From the NCBI GenBank assembly GCA_041389565.1, contig JAWKRP010000025.1, positions 1 to 64,000 of the forward strand: 64,000 bases of DNA, in the 5' to 3' direction. This stretch comes from JACKEQ01 sp041389565. Lineage in GTDB: Bacteria; Myxococcota_A; UBA796; GCA-2862545. The number at the start of each line of letters is the position of its first letter. The first letter of the stretch is position 1. Below are positions 16,396 through 24,252 of the stretch, one piece after another. The notes under the pieces were generated by a model. It was not told the origin of the DNA, searched no databases, and was given only the letters and a program-made list of their open reading frames with translations. The position numbers and the translations under genes were made by a program.

Positions 16396-17246
16396 GCACG
16401 GTCGACCAGCTGCACGCGTCCCTCGTGAGCAAGGCCGAGGCCGAGGTCCGGGTCGCGCCGACGAGCCTCTTCTGGAGCGCTCTCGGCGCCGGCCTGGCCA
16501 TCGCGTTCTCGTTCCTCGCGGCGGCTGCGGCGGCTGCGGCCGCGCCCCCCGACTGGTCCGCCCTCGCCGGCTCGATGGCGTACCCGCTCGGGTTCCTCAT
16601 CGTCGTCGGCGGGCGCTACCAGCTGTTCACCGAGAACACCCTGCCGCCCGTCGCGCGGGTGCTCGAGCGCCTCGACAGCGTCCCGTCGCTGCTGAAGCTG
16701 TGGGGCATCGTGCTGTTCGGAAACGTCGTCGGAGCCGCGGCCATCGGGATGGTGATCGCCATCCCCGGCGTGCTGCCCGAGCACGTGTCCGAGGCCGCCG
16801 CCGGGCTCCTCACGCTCACCCACCACACCGGAATGCTCGCCGTGTTCGGTCGTGCCGTGCTGGCCGGCTGGCTCGTGGCCGCGATGGTGTGGTTGCTGCA
16901 CCGGATGTCCGCGAAGGCCACGCTCCCCGTCGTGTGGGCGTGCACCTTCGTGATGCCGCTCCTGTCGCTGGAGCACGTGGTCGTCGGCAGCGTCGAGGCC
17001 ACCTGGGCCGTCGGCGCCGGGCTCGTCGCACCCGCGTCCGCCCTCCGCCACCTCGGGGTCACGCTCGTGGGGAACACCGTCGGTGGCGTGCTGCTCGTCG
17101 CGCTGCTCAACCACGCGCGCACCGGGACGCCCGACCCCGACCTGCCCCGCCTGTCCCTGCGGCACTGGCTGCTCGGTGGCGCCCCACCCGACGGCGTCTG
17201 CGAGCCGCACGTGGGGGCGATGGACCGGCGTCCGTGGTCGGCGTGA
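16392..17246 (+). CDS. Formate/nitrite transporter (FNT) family channel, YfdC-like
   Basis: The 284-residue product has about six membrane helices and the FNT features GGRYQLFTENTLPPVA and LVGNTVGGVLLVALLNH. The first of these is typical of the YfdC-like branch rather than FocA or NirC. FNT proteins are pentameric channels for small monovalent anions. The substrate of the YfdC branch is not well established. An unusual poly-Ala run lies in the first helix (residues about 35-43). The ATG overlaps the ferritin stop by 4 bases, so the channel and the diiron protein are made together. This pairing hints at an iron/redox or acid-stress role (inference). Confidence 0.88.
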   Translation: MSTVDQLHASLVSKAEAEVRVAPTSLFWSALGAGLAIAFSFLAAAAAAAAAPPDWSALAGSMAYPLGFLIVVGGRYQLFTENTLPPVARVLERLDSVPSLLKLWGIVLFGNVVGAAAIGMVIAIPGVLPEHVSEAAAGLLTLTHHTGMLAVFGRAVLAGWLVAAMVWLLHRMSAKATLPVVWACTFVMPLLSLEHVVVGSVEATWAVGAGLVAPASALRHLGVTLVGNTVGGVLLVALLNHARTGTPDPDLPRLSLRHWLLGGAPPDGVCEPHVGAMDRRPWSA

Positions 17247-17259
17247 CCCGCCCTCCAGC

Positions 17260-17288
17260 TTGACCTCGGGGGGCTCCTTCGATATGAT
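17260..17288 (+). promoter_or_regulatory. Sigma70-type promoter
   Basis: TTGACC (17260-17265), a 17-bp spacer and TATGAT (17283-17288) match the housekeeping consensus at 5/6 and 5/6. This is the best promoter-like site I found in the window. Transcription would begin near 17295 and serve the two small DUF2188-like genes. Confidence 0.62.
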
Positions 17289-17333
17289 TGCAACGCGGCA
17301 CGATTCCATCCGTGCCCCGCGATCCGCAGTCCG

Positions 17334-17756
17334 ATGCCTCCGGCCCGACTGCGTCGAACGCGCTGCCGTCCACCATCCACAACCACGAGGGAGGCCGCCA
17401 TCCTGGCTCGAGCCCGCATTCGTTTCAGCTATTCCGGCTACCCACATCCTCGAGTCGAGCGCGTTCCGGACGCCTCGCGTCCGTCCCGAACGACGGCCCG
17501 GCGGCCCGCTCCTCCACCCCCGCAGGCCGCTCCCCGCATCGCGGCCCTGGCGGTCCGTGCCGCCGACACCGGCTGGAGCCTCGTGGTCGACGACCTCGCC
17601 GAGCCCGCGTGGACGGTGTCCACGAAGAAGAAGGCCGTCGCCGCGGCCGTACCCACGGCTCGGGAGCTCGGGGCCCGACTCGTCATCGAGACGCGCACCG
17701 GAGGCGTGCAGCGCACGCACGACTTCACGAACGAATCCCCCCACCAGGAGGCCTGA
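17334..17756 (+). CDS. Small DUF2188-like protein (start uncertain)
   Basis: The conserved part lies at the C-terminus: GWSLVVDDLAEPAW, then TKKKAVAAAVPTARELGA, then LVIETRTGGVQRTHDF. This follows the DUF2188-type pattern of a W-containing strand, a Lys/Ala-rich helix and an edge strand ending in a polar turn. Those proteins are small, cytoplasmic and of unknown function. The ATG at 17334 has no ribosome site. A good GGGAGG site at 17389-17394 is followed by an in-frame ATC-CTG pair at 17400-17405, which may be the actual start. It forms an operon with the next gene, whose ATG directly follows its stop. Confidence 0.6.
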   Translation: MPPARLRRTRCRPPSTTTREAAILARARIRFSYSGYPHPRVERVPDASRPSRTTARRPAPPPPQAAPRIAALAVRAADTGWSLVVDDLAEPAWTVSTKKKAVAAAVPTARELGARLVIETRTGGVQRTHDFTNESPHQEA

Positions 17757-17972
17757 ATGGTCGAGAGCAAGAAGAACCGCACGTTCACCGTAGGGAGTGG
17801 CGACGAAGCCGTCGTCGTCGGCACGCGACAGAACGCCGTGCGCAAGGCACGCGAGCTGTCCGAGACCACCTGGCGCCCGGTGCGCGTCCTGCGGTCGGAC
17901 GAACGGATGGAGATGACCTTCCGTCGCGGAGAGCTGCTCTCCTACGCCTGGACGTCCCGCTCAGGACGGTGA
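17757..17972 (+). CDS. Small DUF2188-like protein
   Basis: The 71-residue product shares the layout of its upstream neighbour: a short strand (RTFTVGSGDEAVVVG), a basic helix (TRQNAVRKARELSETTWRP), and a C-terminal strand-turn (MTFRRGELLSYAW). It has no signal peptide. GGAGG lies seven bases before the ATG, which abuts the previous stop codon (TGAATG). The two genes look like diverged tandem relatives under one promoter. Function unknown. Confidence 0.7.
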   Translation: MVESKKNRTFTVGSGDEAVVVGTRQNAVRKARELSETTWRPVRVLRSDERMEMTFRRGELLSYAWTSRSGR

Positions 17973-18042
17973 GGCCGGGCGGAAAGACGCCTGTAACTGC
18001 CGCGGTCGCCCTTCGGCGCTATACCAGGCACCGGAGGACGAC

Positions 18043-18591
18043 ATGAGAGGACTCGCGTTCGTCGCCCTGCTCGGGCTCGGCTCGGCAGGCTGCAAGGGTG
18101 TCTCGATCTCGGTCTCGGACAGCAGCGAGGTGCTGGTCGAGCGCGGAACGCCCCTCGAGATCCTGCTGAGCGACCTGTCGTTCGGAGAGTTCGCCAACCT
18201 CGACATCACGTCGCGTGACGCCGTCGCGAACCAGGGCGTCGAGCCCGGCGACATCAACTCCGTGCGCTTCGACGAGCTCGTGCTCACGGCGACCGACCCG
18301 TCGGGCTCGGATCTGTCGTTCCTCGACAGCCTCGAGTTCTACGTCGAGGCCGACGGTCTGCCGCAGGTGCTCGTGGCGTCCAGCAGCGACTTCCCGGTCG
18401 GTCAGGCCGAGGTGCCGCTCGACCTCGAAGACCTCGACCTCACCGAGTACGTCGTGCAGGACTCCATGACGCTCACCACGGATGTGTCGGGCAGCCGGCC
18501 CGATGTCGACACCGTCGTGGAAGCCGCGTTCACCCTCCGTATCCGCGCGACGGGCAAGGGTATCTTCGGCCAGCTGAAGAAGAAGGAGTAG
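18043..18591 (+). CDS. Predicted lipoprotein, beta-rich
   Basis: The 182-residue product has a lipoprotein signal with GSAGC (Cys17). The mature part is acidic and beta-rich, with DSSEVLVERGTPLEILLSDL, several Asp/Ser pairs and a final basic tail GQLKKKE. No family recognised. GGAGGA precedes the ATG, and TATACC 17 bp upstream could be a -10 box. The stop is 7 bp from the convergent pyrB stop. Confidence 0.78.
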   Translation: MRGLAFVALLGLGSAGCKGVSISVSDSSEVLVERGTPLEILLSDLSFGEFANLDITSRDAVANQGVEPGDINSVRFDELVLTATDPSGSDLSFLDSLEFYVEADGLPQVLVASSSDFPVGQAEVPLDLEDLDLTEYVVQDSMTLTTDVSGSRPDVDTVVEAAFTLRIRATGKGIFGQLKKKE

Positions 18592-18598
18592 CGCGCCC

Positions 18599-19693
18599 TC
18601 AGCGGGTGGCGGCTACGTCCAGCAGGGCCTGATCGACCCGGAACAGCCGGGCCAGCAGCGCCACGCGCATCCACATGCCGTTGCGTTCCTGGCGCCAGTA
18701 CGCCACACGCCGGTCCTGCACGTCGTCGACGGCCGGATCGACCTCGTCCCGCTTCGGCAGCGGGTGCAGCAGCGCCGCGTGGGGACGCATGCGGTCGAGG
18801 TGATCGAGCGTGAACCGGAACCGATCCTCGGCGCGCACGTGGGAGCCGTGCGAACGGTCTGCGTCGTGCTCGTCCTGGATGCGGGTGAGGTAGATCGCGT
18901 CGGCCTCGCGGATGCCCGCATCGAGGCTGTCGACCTCAGACCACAGCACGCCCCGCGCATCGAGGAAGTCGCGCACGTCCTGGCCCATGCGGTACTGCTC
19001 GGGGGCCGCGAAGATCAGGCGCACGTCGCGGAACTCAGGCATCAGGAACGCCAGCGACCGCGTCGTGCGGCCCCGCGCGAGGTCTCCGACCAGCAGGAGG
19101 GTCTTCCCGTCGAGCCCGCCGACCGGACGCAGCGACCGCTCGAGGGTGTACACGTCGAGCAGGGCCTGGGTGGGGTGCTGAGTCGTGCCCGACCCTCCCG
19201 ACACGATGGGCACGGGCACCTGGGAGCCGTCGGGCAGCGTGATCCGTCGGTGCGCGCGGGTGGCCGTCCAGAACGCCGTGGCCGCGGCATCGTCGTCGGC
19301 GTGCCGCATCACGATCAGGTCGACGTAGCTGATGAACGTGCGGATCGAGTCGACCAGGCTCTCGCCCTTCGACATCGAGCTGATCGCGGGATCCCGCACG
19401 CTCATCCGGTTCAGCCCGAGCATCGCTTCGGCCGCGTTGAACGACATGAACGTGCGGGAGCTCGGCTGCACGAAGAAGTTCAGGGCCATCCGGTGCCGGA
19501 GCAGGCTCGCCAGGTAGGACGCCCCTTCAGGGCGCCGCGCGAGCGACCGTGCGGCGTCGGCGAGCTGGTTGTACCGGTCGAGGTCGGCCCGGGTGAACTG
19601 CTGGGCGTACAGGATGCCGCGGTCGCCGATGTACGGGACCTTCTCGGTGTCGGGCAGAGCGAGGAAGTCTTCGAGGGACAGGTCGATGCGCAC
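18599..19693 (-). CDS. pyrB: Aspartate carbamoyltransferase catalytic chain
   Basis: The 364-residue enzyme condenses carbamoyl phosphate and aspartate in de novo pyrimidine synthesis. Seen: the carbamoyl-phosphate site PSSRTFMSF, HPTQALLDVYTL, the NAD-fold-like segment LLLVGDLARGRTTRSLAF, and HPLPKRDEVDPAVDD. It is about 50 residues longer than the E. coli catalytic chain, mainly at the N-terminus and in an insertion near residue 150, like a subset of bacterial PyrB proteins. Start is GTG with GGAGG before it. No pyrI or pyrC is adjacent. pyrF is at 52 kb, so the pathway genes are scattered. Confidence 0.94.
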   Translation of the reverse strand: MRIDLSLEDFLALPDTEKVPYIGDRGILYAQQFTRADLDRYNQLADAARSLARRPEGASYLASLLRHRMALNFFVQPSSRTFMSFNAAEAMLGLNRMSVRDPAISSMSKGESLVDSIRTFISYVDLIVMRHADDDAAATAFWTATRAHRRITLPDGSQVPVPIVSGGSGTTQHPTQALLDVYTLERSLRPVGGLDGKTLLLVGDLARGRTTRSLAFLMPEFRDVRLIFAAPEQYRMGQDVRDFLDARGVLWSEVDSLDAGIREADAIYLTRIQDEHDADRSHGSHVRAEDRFRFTLDHLDRMRPHAALLHPLPKRDEVDPAVDDVQDRRVAYWRQERNGMWMRVALLARLFRVDQALLDVAATR

Positions 19694-19715
19694 GGAGCCT
19701 CCGCGGCCCCGACTA

Positions 19716-21881
19716 TCACGGCGTGACCTTGACCCCCGCCATGAGCTGGAACGGAGACGTCGGGCGCGCGCCGAACGGGCGCCAGGACTCCACGACGTGC
19801 GTGTTCGTCGCGTTCACCACCGTGCTGTACACCTCGAAGTGCTCCGCCGGACGCACCCGCGCGGACACGTCCACGAGCAGCTGCGCCGGGATGTCCGTCG
19901 TGGCGAGCGGCCCCTGGCTGGCGGTGTCGCGCATCCCGCTCCGCGCGGACGCCCCGACCGCGAGCCCGAACCGCGGGTGCTCGAGCGCGATCCGCGCGCC
20001 CCCCTGGTGCTGCGGCACGTAGGGCAGCCGATCGCCCACCTCCACCGTGCCGAACTGCGGGAAGCCCGACACGAAGCCCGTGCGGAAGCGCGTCTCGGTC
20101 CACGTGTACGCGAGCGACACCGGCAGGCGGAGCTGACGGGGCAGCAGCCACTCGTGCGCCGCGCTCCCCTCGGCCCCGTACACCCAGGCCTTTCCGCCGT
20201 TGTACTGGGTGTCGAGCTGCTCGCCCACGCAGCCACCCGAGATCGTGCACTGCCCCGTGATGTTGGCGTAGTCGTTCAGGAACCCGACCACTTCGAGCCG
20301 CGAGCCGAGCCCCCCGATCCGGAGCCCGGCTTCGGAGCTGATGCTGGTCTCGGGCGACACGTCGGCGTCCTGACCGGGCGGGACCGGCGAGAAGCCCCGA
20401 TACACCCCCGCGAACACCTGCAGGTCGTCGAACACCTCCGCGAGCGCACCGAAGCCCGGCAGGACGCTCGTGCGGAGCTGCACGTCGTTGTCCGAGCCCA
20501 GGTTCACGTAGCCCGTGCGCACGGTCTCGGTCCGGAGCCCGGGGAGCAGGTGCACCGCGCCGATCTGGAGGTCTTCCTGCACGTGGACCGCGAGCGCCGT
20601 GGCCGTCGCGTGGCTGTCGAGGGTCGTCTCGAGCTTCGTCTCGTCGCGGGTGAGCACCCCATCGGTCTGGGTGTGCGCGCCCTGGGTGTGCGTGCGGTCG
20701 ACGATGTCGCCGTGCACCCGCACGCCGGCTTTCAGCTGGCTGTCGATGCGCCCGGCCTTCGTGCGCCACTGGAGCCGCGACTGCACGCCCAGGGCGTGGA
20801 ACCGGCGGTCGTTCGTGCCGATCATCAGGGCCTGCTCGGACCGGGTCGTGTCCGCACCGCGCAGAACGTCGAGGAACTCCGACGTGGCGCCACCTTCGGG
20901 CTCCTGGAGCAGCTCGTGCACGGACGGCCCGTTCCGGAAGCCGTTGAACTTGAACCACTGCCGGCTCAGCCAGTGATGGTAGGCGGTCGTGCGGATGCGG
21001 ACAGCGGGCGACAGGTCGAGCTGCCACGTGGCTTCGGCCTGGGTGCGTCGCCACGACATGTCGTCGAGCCCGCTCGCGCCGTACCGGGCGTACGGATCCT
21101 CCGCGTAGTCGTCGACGTGGAGCCCGAGGTACGTCTCGTGCGAGTGCTCCTGACCGAAGCCGAGCTTCACCGTGAGGGCGTTCTTCACGACGAGCGCGGG
21201 GTCGGACGACACCGTGCCCTTGAACATCACGTCGGTGCGCTCGAACCCCGTGGGCCCGTCGTCCGGCAGGTGCTTGAACCCGTCGGTCTGCAGGTGCGAG
21301 ACCTCGCCGAGCACCCCGCCCCGCTCCGTGCCGCTGCCGGCCCAGGCGTGCAGCTTCGCGGTGTTCCGCATGCCGTACCCGAAATCGACCATGCCGTCGG
21401 GCTTCTGCGGCACCCGGCGCGTGAGGAGGTTGATCGCGCCGCCGACGGTCTGCGGGCCGTGCGCGATGGCCGCCGGCCCCTTGAACACCTCGACCCCCAC
21501 GAGACGGGTCGCCATCGGGAAGTAGTACGCAGCGCTGGCGGCATACGGAGCCGGCGAGACGGGCACGCCGTCCTCGAGGAGCGTGATCTTCGCGGACCGG
21601 TCGGAGTTCGCGCCCCGCAGACCGATGTTCGGACGCAGCCCGAAGCCGTCTTCCCCACGCACGTAGACGCCGGGCGTCGCCCCGAGCACCCGCGCGATGT
21701 CGTTGTACTCGAACCGCTCGAGCTCCTCTTCCCCCACCACGTGCGCAGACCCCGCCACGCGCGGCGTTCCGTCGGGCTCGTACACGATGACCGTGTCGTC
21801 GGCTTCGGGGTCTGCTTCCGGATCGCCCGCCCACGCCGTGCTGGACGCGAGGACGACAACCGTGAGCAGCGAGCGGGACAT
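19716..21881 (-). CDS. TonB-dependent outer-membrane receptor (FecA-like)
   Basis: The 721-residue product has a signal peptide (MSRSLLTVVVLASSTAWA). A TonB-box-like DTVIVY follows, then a plug domain with VLGATPGVYVRGEDGFG, LRPNIGLRGANSDRS and TVGGAINLLTRRVP. The C-terminus is a 22-strand-type barrel ending in VKVTP. It should import an iron chelate or similar ligand using TonB energy. The receptor resembles the ferric-citrate FecA group by plug motifs, but substrate is not proven. I chose the ATG at 21881; an upstream in-frame TTG at 21899 has no advantage, and GAGG lies 11 bases before 21881. A Fur-box-like palindrome lies just upstream. No tonB/exbBD nearby. Confidence 0.93.
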   Translation of the reverse strand: MSRSLLTVVVLASSTAWAGDPEADPEADDTVIVYEPDGTPRVAGSAHVVGEEELERFEYNDIARVLGATPGVYVRGEDGFGLRPNIGLRGANSDRSAKITLLEDGVPVSPAPYAASAAYYFPMATRLVGVEVFKGPAAIAHGPQTVGGAINLLTRRVPQKPDGMVDFGYGMRNTAKLHAWAGSGTERGGVLGEVSHLQTDGFKHLPDDGPTGFERTDVMFKGTVSSDPALVVKNALTVKLGFGQEHSHETYLGLHVDDYAEDPYARYGASGLDDMSWRRTQAEATWQLDLSPAVRIRTTAYHHWLSRQWFKFNGFRNGPSVHELLQEPEGGATSEFLDVLRGADTTRSEQALMIGTNDRRFHALGVQSRLQWRTKAGRIDSQLKAGVRVHGDIVDRTHTQGAHTQTDGVLTRDETKLETTLDSHATATALAVHVQEDLQIGAVHLLPGLRTETVRTGYVNLGSDNDVQLRTSVLPGFGALAEVFDDLQVFAGVYRGFSPVPPGQDADVSPETSISSEAGLRIGGLGSRLEVVGFLNDYANITGQCTISGGCVGEQLDTQYNGGKAWVYGAEGSAAHEWLLPRQLRLPVSLAYTWTETRFRTGFVSGFPQFGTVEVGDRLPYVPQHQGGARIALEHPRFGLAVGASARSGMRDTASQGPLATTDIPAQLLVDVSARVRPAEHFEVYSTVVNATNTHVVESWRPFGARPTSPFQLMAGVKVTP

Positions 21882-21901
21882 GGGGGATTCACGCCTCAAT
21901 G

Positions 21902-21919
21902 GAAATGAAATTCATTTTC
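21902..21919 (-). promoter_or_regulatory. Fur-box-like operator of the TonB receptor
   Basis: The plus-strand text GAAATGAAATTCATTTTC contains the perfect palindrome AATGAA-A-TTCATT with flanking GA/TC matches. It resembles the 7-1-7 or hexamer-array form of Fur sites. It lies 21 bp upstream of the receptor ATG in an isolated AT-rich patch, where iron-loaded Fur would block transcription. Confidence 0.68.
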
Positions 21920-22402
21920 AACCGATGTAGCGGAACACAGCAAAGCCGTCCAGTCGAGCACACGCGCGCCGGTGGGACCAGCGTCCGCGTCGGCGAAGAC
22001 GGCCCGATCGGCGAGGTCGGCGCCAAGCGAGCCGCCGACCCGGTCCGCGCCAGAATCCACGCCCATCGCGCCGAGATCGCCAGCGCCCGTCTTCAATCCC
22101 GACTCCCGACGTCGCAACGCCCCTGCAGCGCGCCCTCCGTGCCCCCTCCGAGCCCTCAGTGTCTCCGTGGTGAATCCGCCGTTTCTACCTGAACAGTGGT
22201 CCGACACCCCCCGAATCACCGCGCCCCACCTCCCCTGTCGGCGGAGGCGCCCGGGGGTCATCGCCGTTCGCCCCGGTCCTCTGCGGCGCTCGGCATCTCC
22301 GCGGTCGAACCTTGCGTTTGGAGCGGATCGGCACAACGGGGCTTCCGACCGGTCCCCACCTCCACTCCACGCGCGACAGGCTACACTTCGCGCGGAGGCT
22401 CG
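21920..22402. other. Gene-free region of about 480 bp
   Basis: This gap separates the divergent TonB receptor and the Asp-repeat lipoprotein. The first bases belong to the receptor promoter area. At 22133-22174 lies a dispersed-repeat-like tract (listed separately). No convincing ORF with a ribosome site, RNA gene or strong hairpin is seen in the rest. TACACT at 22382 may be the -10 box of the lipoprotein gene. Confidence 0.5.
22133..22174 (-). repeat. Dispersed intergenic repeat of the 'CCACGGAGACAC' type
   Basis: On the minus strand the text reads TTCACCACGGAGACACTGAG followed by GGCTCGGAGG and GGGCACGGAGGG. This periodic purine-rich pattern is a widespread intergenic repeat known from many unrelated bacteria, often translated in error as TTE/RGHGG-like peptides. 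Only one copy is in the window. Its origin and role are not settled. Confidence 0.5.
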
Positions 22403-24199
22403 ATGATCTCGCCGACCCTGCTGGTCCTCACGCTCGCCGGATGCCTGACCACCATCGAGAAGCCGGTGGTGGAGGAGTCCGACACCGACACTGACGCCGA
22501 TACGGACAGCGACGCGGACTCCGACACTGACGCCGACGCCGACGCCGACGCCGACACCGATTCGGACGCGGACGCGGACAGCGATGCCGACGCAGATGCG
22601 GACAGCGATGCCGACGCAGATGCGGACAGCGATGCCGATGCAGATGCGGACAGCGACGCCGATGCAGATGCGGACAGCGACGCAGATGCAGACAGCGACG
22701 CCGACTCAGACGCTGACAGTGACGCAGATGCAGACAGCGACGCCGACTCAGACGCTGACAGTGACGCAGATGCAGACAGCGACGCCGACTCAGATGCAGA
22801 CAGCGACTCAGACGCCGACGCAGACGCAGACAGCGATGCCGACTCAGATGCAGACAGCGATGCCGACGCAGACGCCGATGCCGATGCCGACGCAGACGCA
22901 GACAGCGACGCAGACGCAGACAGCGACGCAGACGCAGACAGCGACGCAGACGCGGACACCGACACTGGCCTCGACCCGATCGAGGTCACGATCTACGACA
23001 TCCAGCAGAACGTCGCCGACGGCACCGAGGTCGTCGTCCGGGACGTGACGGTCACGGGGATCGGACCGTTCGGCGTCTTCCTCCAGGAACCCGCCGGCGG
23101 CACGTACTCCGGAGTGTACGTCTTCCTCGGCGGAGGCTGGCCCTCCGACTTCCCGAACATCAGCCTGTACGACCGCGTCGACGTCCGAGGTCAGAAGGGC
23201 GAGTTCGACAACTACGGCGGCTGGGTCGACTCGCAGACCCAGATCCTCGGCCTCGGCCGCATCGACGCCCTCACCCGCCTCGGCTCGGGAACCGCCCCCA
23301 CGCCGGCCACCGTCTCGGTCGGCACCCTCGGGAGCCCCGCCACCGCGGAGCCGTACGAGGGGGTCACGATCCGCGTGAACACCGTCGAGGTCACCGCGTT
23401 CGACGCGTTCGGCGAGTACTTCGTGACCAACGCGTCCAACCAGTCCGTGCGCGTCGACGACGAGCTGTTCGACTGGGCAGCCGACCCCGACCTCCAGTAC
23501 CTGTGCGTCGGCGCCACCTTCACCAACATCACCGGCCCGCTGCACTACACGTTCGACCACTACAAGCTCGAGCCCCCCCAGCGGTCCTCGTACGCGGGCC
23601 TCTCCGAAGCGGGCTGCGGGTCGGGCTTCCCCACGCCCGACCAGCTCTCCCCGGGCGATCTCGTGGTCACCGAGCTGATGTACGACCCCAACGCGGGTCC
23701 CGACGTCGACTGCGAGTGGATGGAGGTCCGCAACGTGTCCGGGCAGACGGTCGACCTGCTCGGCCTCGAGCTCCGGAACCCCCAGGTGGGCGGCTCCGTC
23801 GGCAGCCACCGCATCAGCCAGTCGATCCTCGTGCCGGACGGAGGGCACGCGGTCATCGCGTCCGGCTCGACCGACGACTGGACGTTCCTCGGCACCTGCA
23901 CCCTGTACGCGTCGGAGTTCACGCCCGACGCGCACTGGCCCGGCATGGGGCTCGCGAACAGCGCCGAGGAGTCGCTGGAGGTGGGCTACCTGTCGACGGG
24001 CGTGTTCGTACCGCTCGACAGCACGGCGACGTGGCTCGACCCCACGCTGGCCGGCACGTCCTGGCAGCTGTCCTCCGCAGGAGGCGCGTACACGGCCGTC
24101 GGGAACGACTCGTCCGCGAACTGGTGCGCCGCGACGGCACCGATCGGCTTCACGGGCGACTACGGGACCCCGGGGTCCACGAACAGCGCGTGTAACTGA
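22403..24199 (+). CDS. Asp-repeat lipoprotein with lamin-tail domain
   Basis: The 598-residue product starts with a short lipoprotein signal (LTLAGC, Cys14). A 162-residue tract (27-188) of alternating Asp with Ala/Ser/Thr follows. Then come about 200 residues of beta-rich sequence with an OB-fold-like segment (VVVRDVTVTGIGPFGVFLQE) and a C-terminal lamin-tail domain starting LVVTELMYDPNAG and containing WMEVRNVSGQTVDLLGLELR. Such proteins are tethered to the outer membrane and exposed. The Asp tract would be a charged, calcium-binding stalk (inference). GCGGAGG precedes the ATG. The 3' part has normal codon use, so the gene is not a low-complexity artefact. Confidence 0.88.
   Translation: MISPTLLVLTLAGCLTTIEKPVVEESDTDTDADTDSDADSDTDADADADADTDSDADADSDADADADSDADADADSDADADADSDADADADSDADADSDADSDADSDADADSDADSDADSDADADSDADSDADSDSDADADADSDADSDADSDADADADADADADADSDADADSDADADSDADADTDTGLDPIEVTIYDIQQNVADGTEVVVRDVTVTGIGPFGVFLQEPAGGTYSGVYVFLGGGWPSDFPNISLYDRVDVRGQKGEFDNYGGWVDSQTQILGLGRIDALTRLGSGTAPTPATVSVGTLGSPATAEPYEGVTIRVNTVEVTAFDAFGEYFVTNASNQSVRVDDELFDWAADPDLQYLCVGATFTNITGPLHYTFDHYKLEPPQRSSYAGLSEAGCGSGFPTPDQLSPGDLVVTELMYDPNAGPDVDCEWMEVRNVSGQTVDLLGLELRNPQVGGSVGSHRISQSILVPDGGHAVIASGSTDDWTFLGTCTLYASEFTPDAHWPGMGLANSAEESLEVGYLSTGVFVPLDSTATWLDPTLAGTSWQLSSAGGAYTAVGNDSSANWCAATAPIGFTGDYGTPGSTNSACN
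22481..22966 (+). repeat. Asp-Ala/Asp-Ser coding tandem repeat
   Basis: A 486-bp tract of 6-bp units (GAC/GAT followed by GCx, AGC or TCx codons) encodes 162 residues. Inside it a higher-order 42-bp unit repeats exactly from 22682, 22724 and into 22766. This indicates recent unit duplication, so the copy number probably varies between strains. Confidence 0.9.
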
Positions 24200-24252
24200 C
24201 TGCAGCCCCCGCCCCGCGTCCCGATCCGGTATGGTGCCCGTCCGGAGACCCC

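Noticed and set aside
22481..22966. A CRISPR-like array
   Set aside because: Repeats are contiguous and in frame with a lipoprotein, with no unique spacers and no cas gene.
22381..22989. Ser/Ala/Leu repeat protein on the minus strand
   Set aside because: It is the antisense reading of the Asp-repeat tract and lacks a ribosome site and non-repeat domain.
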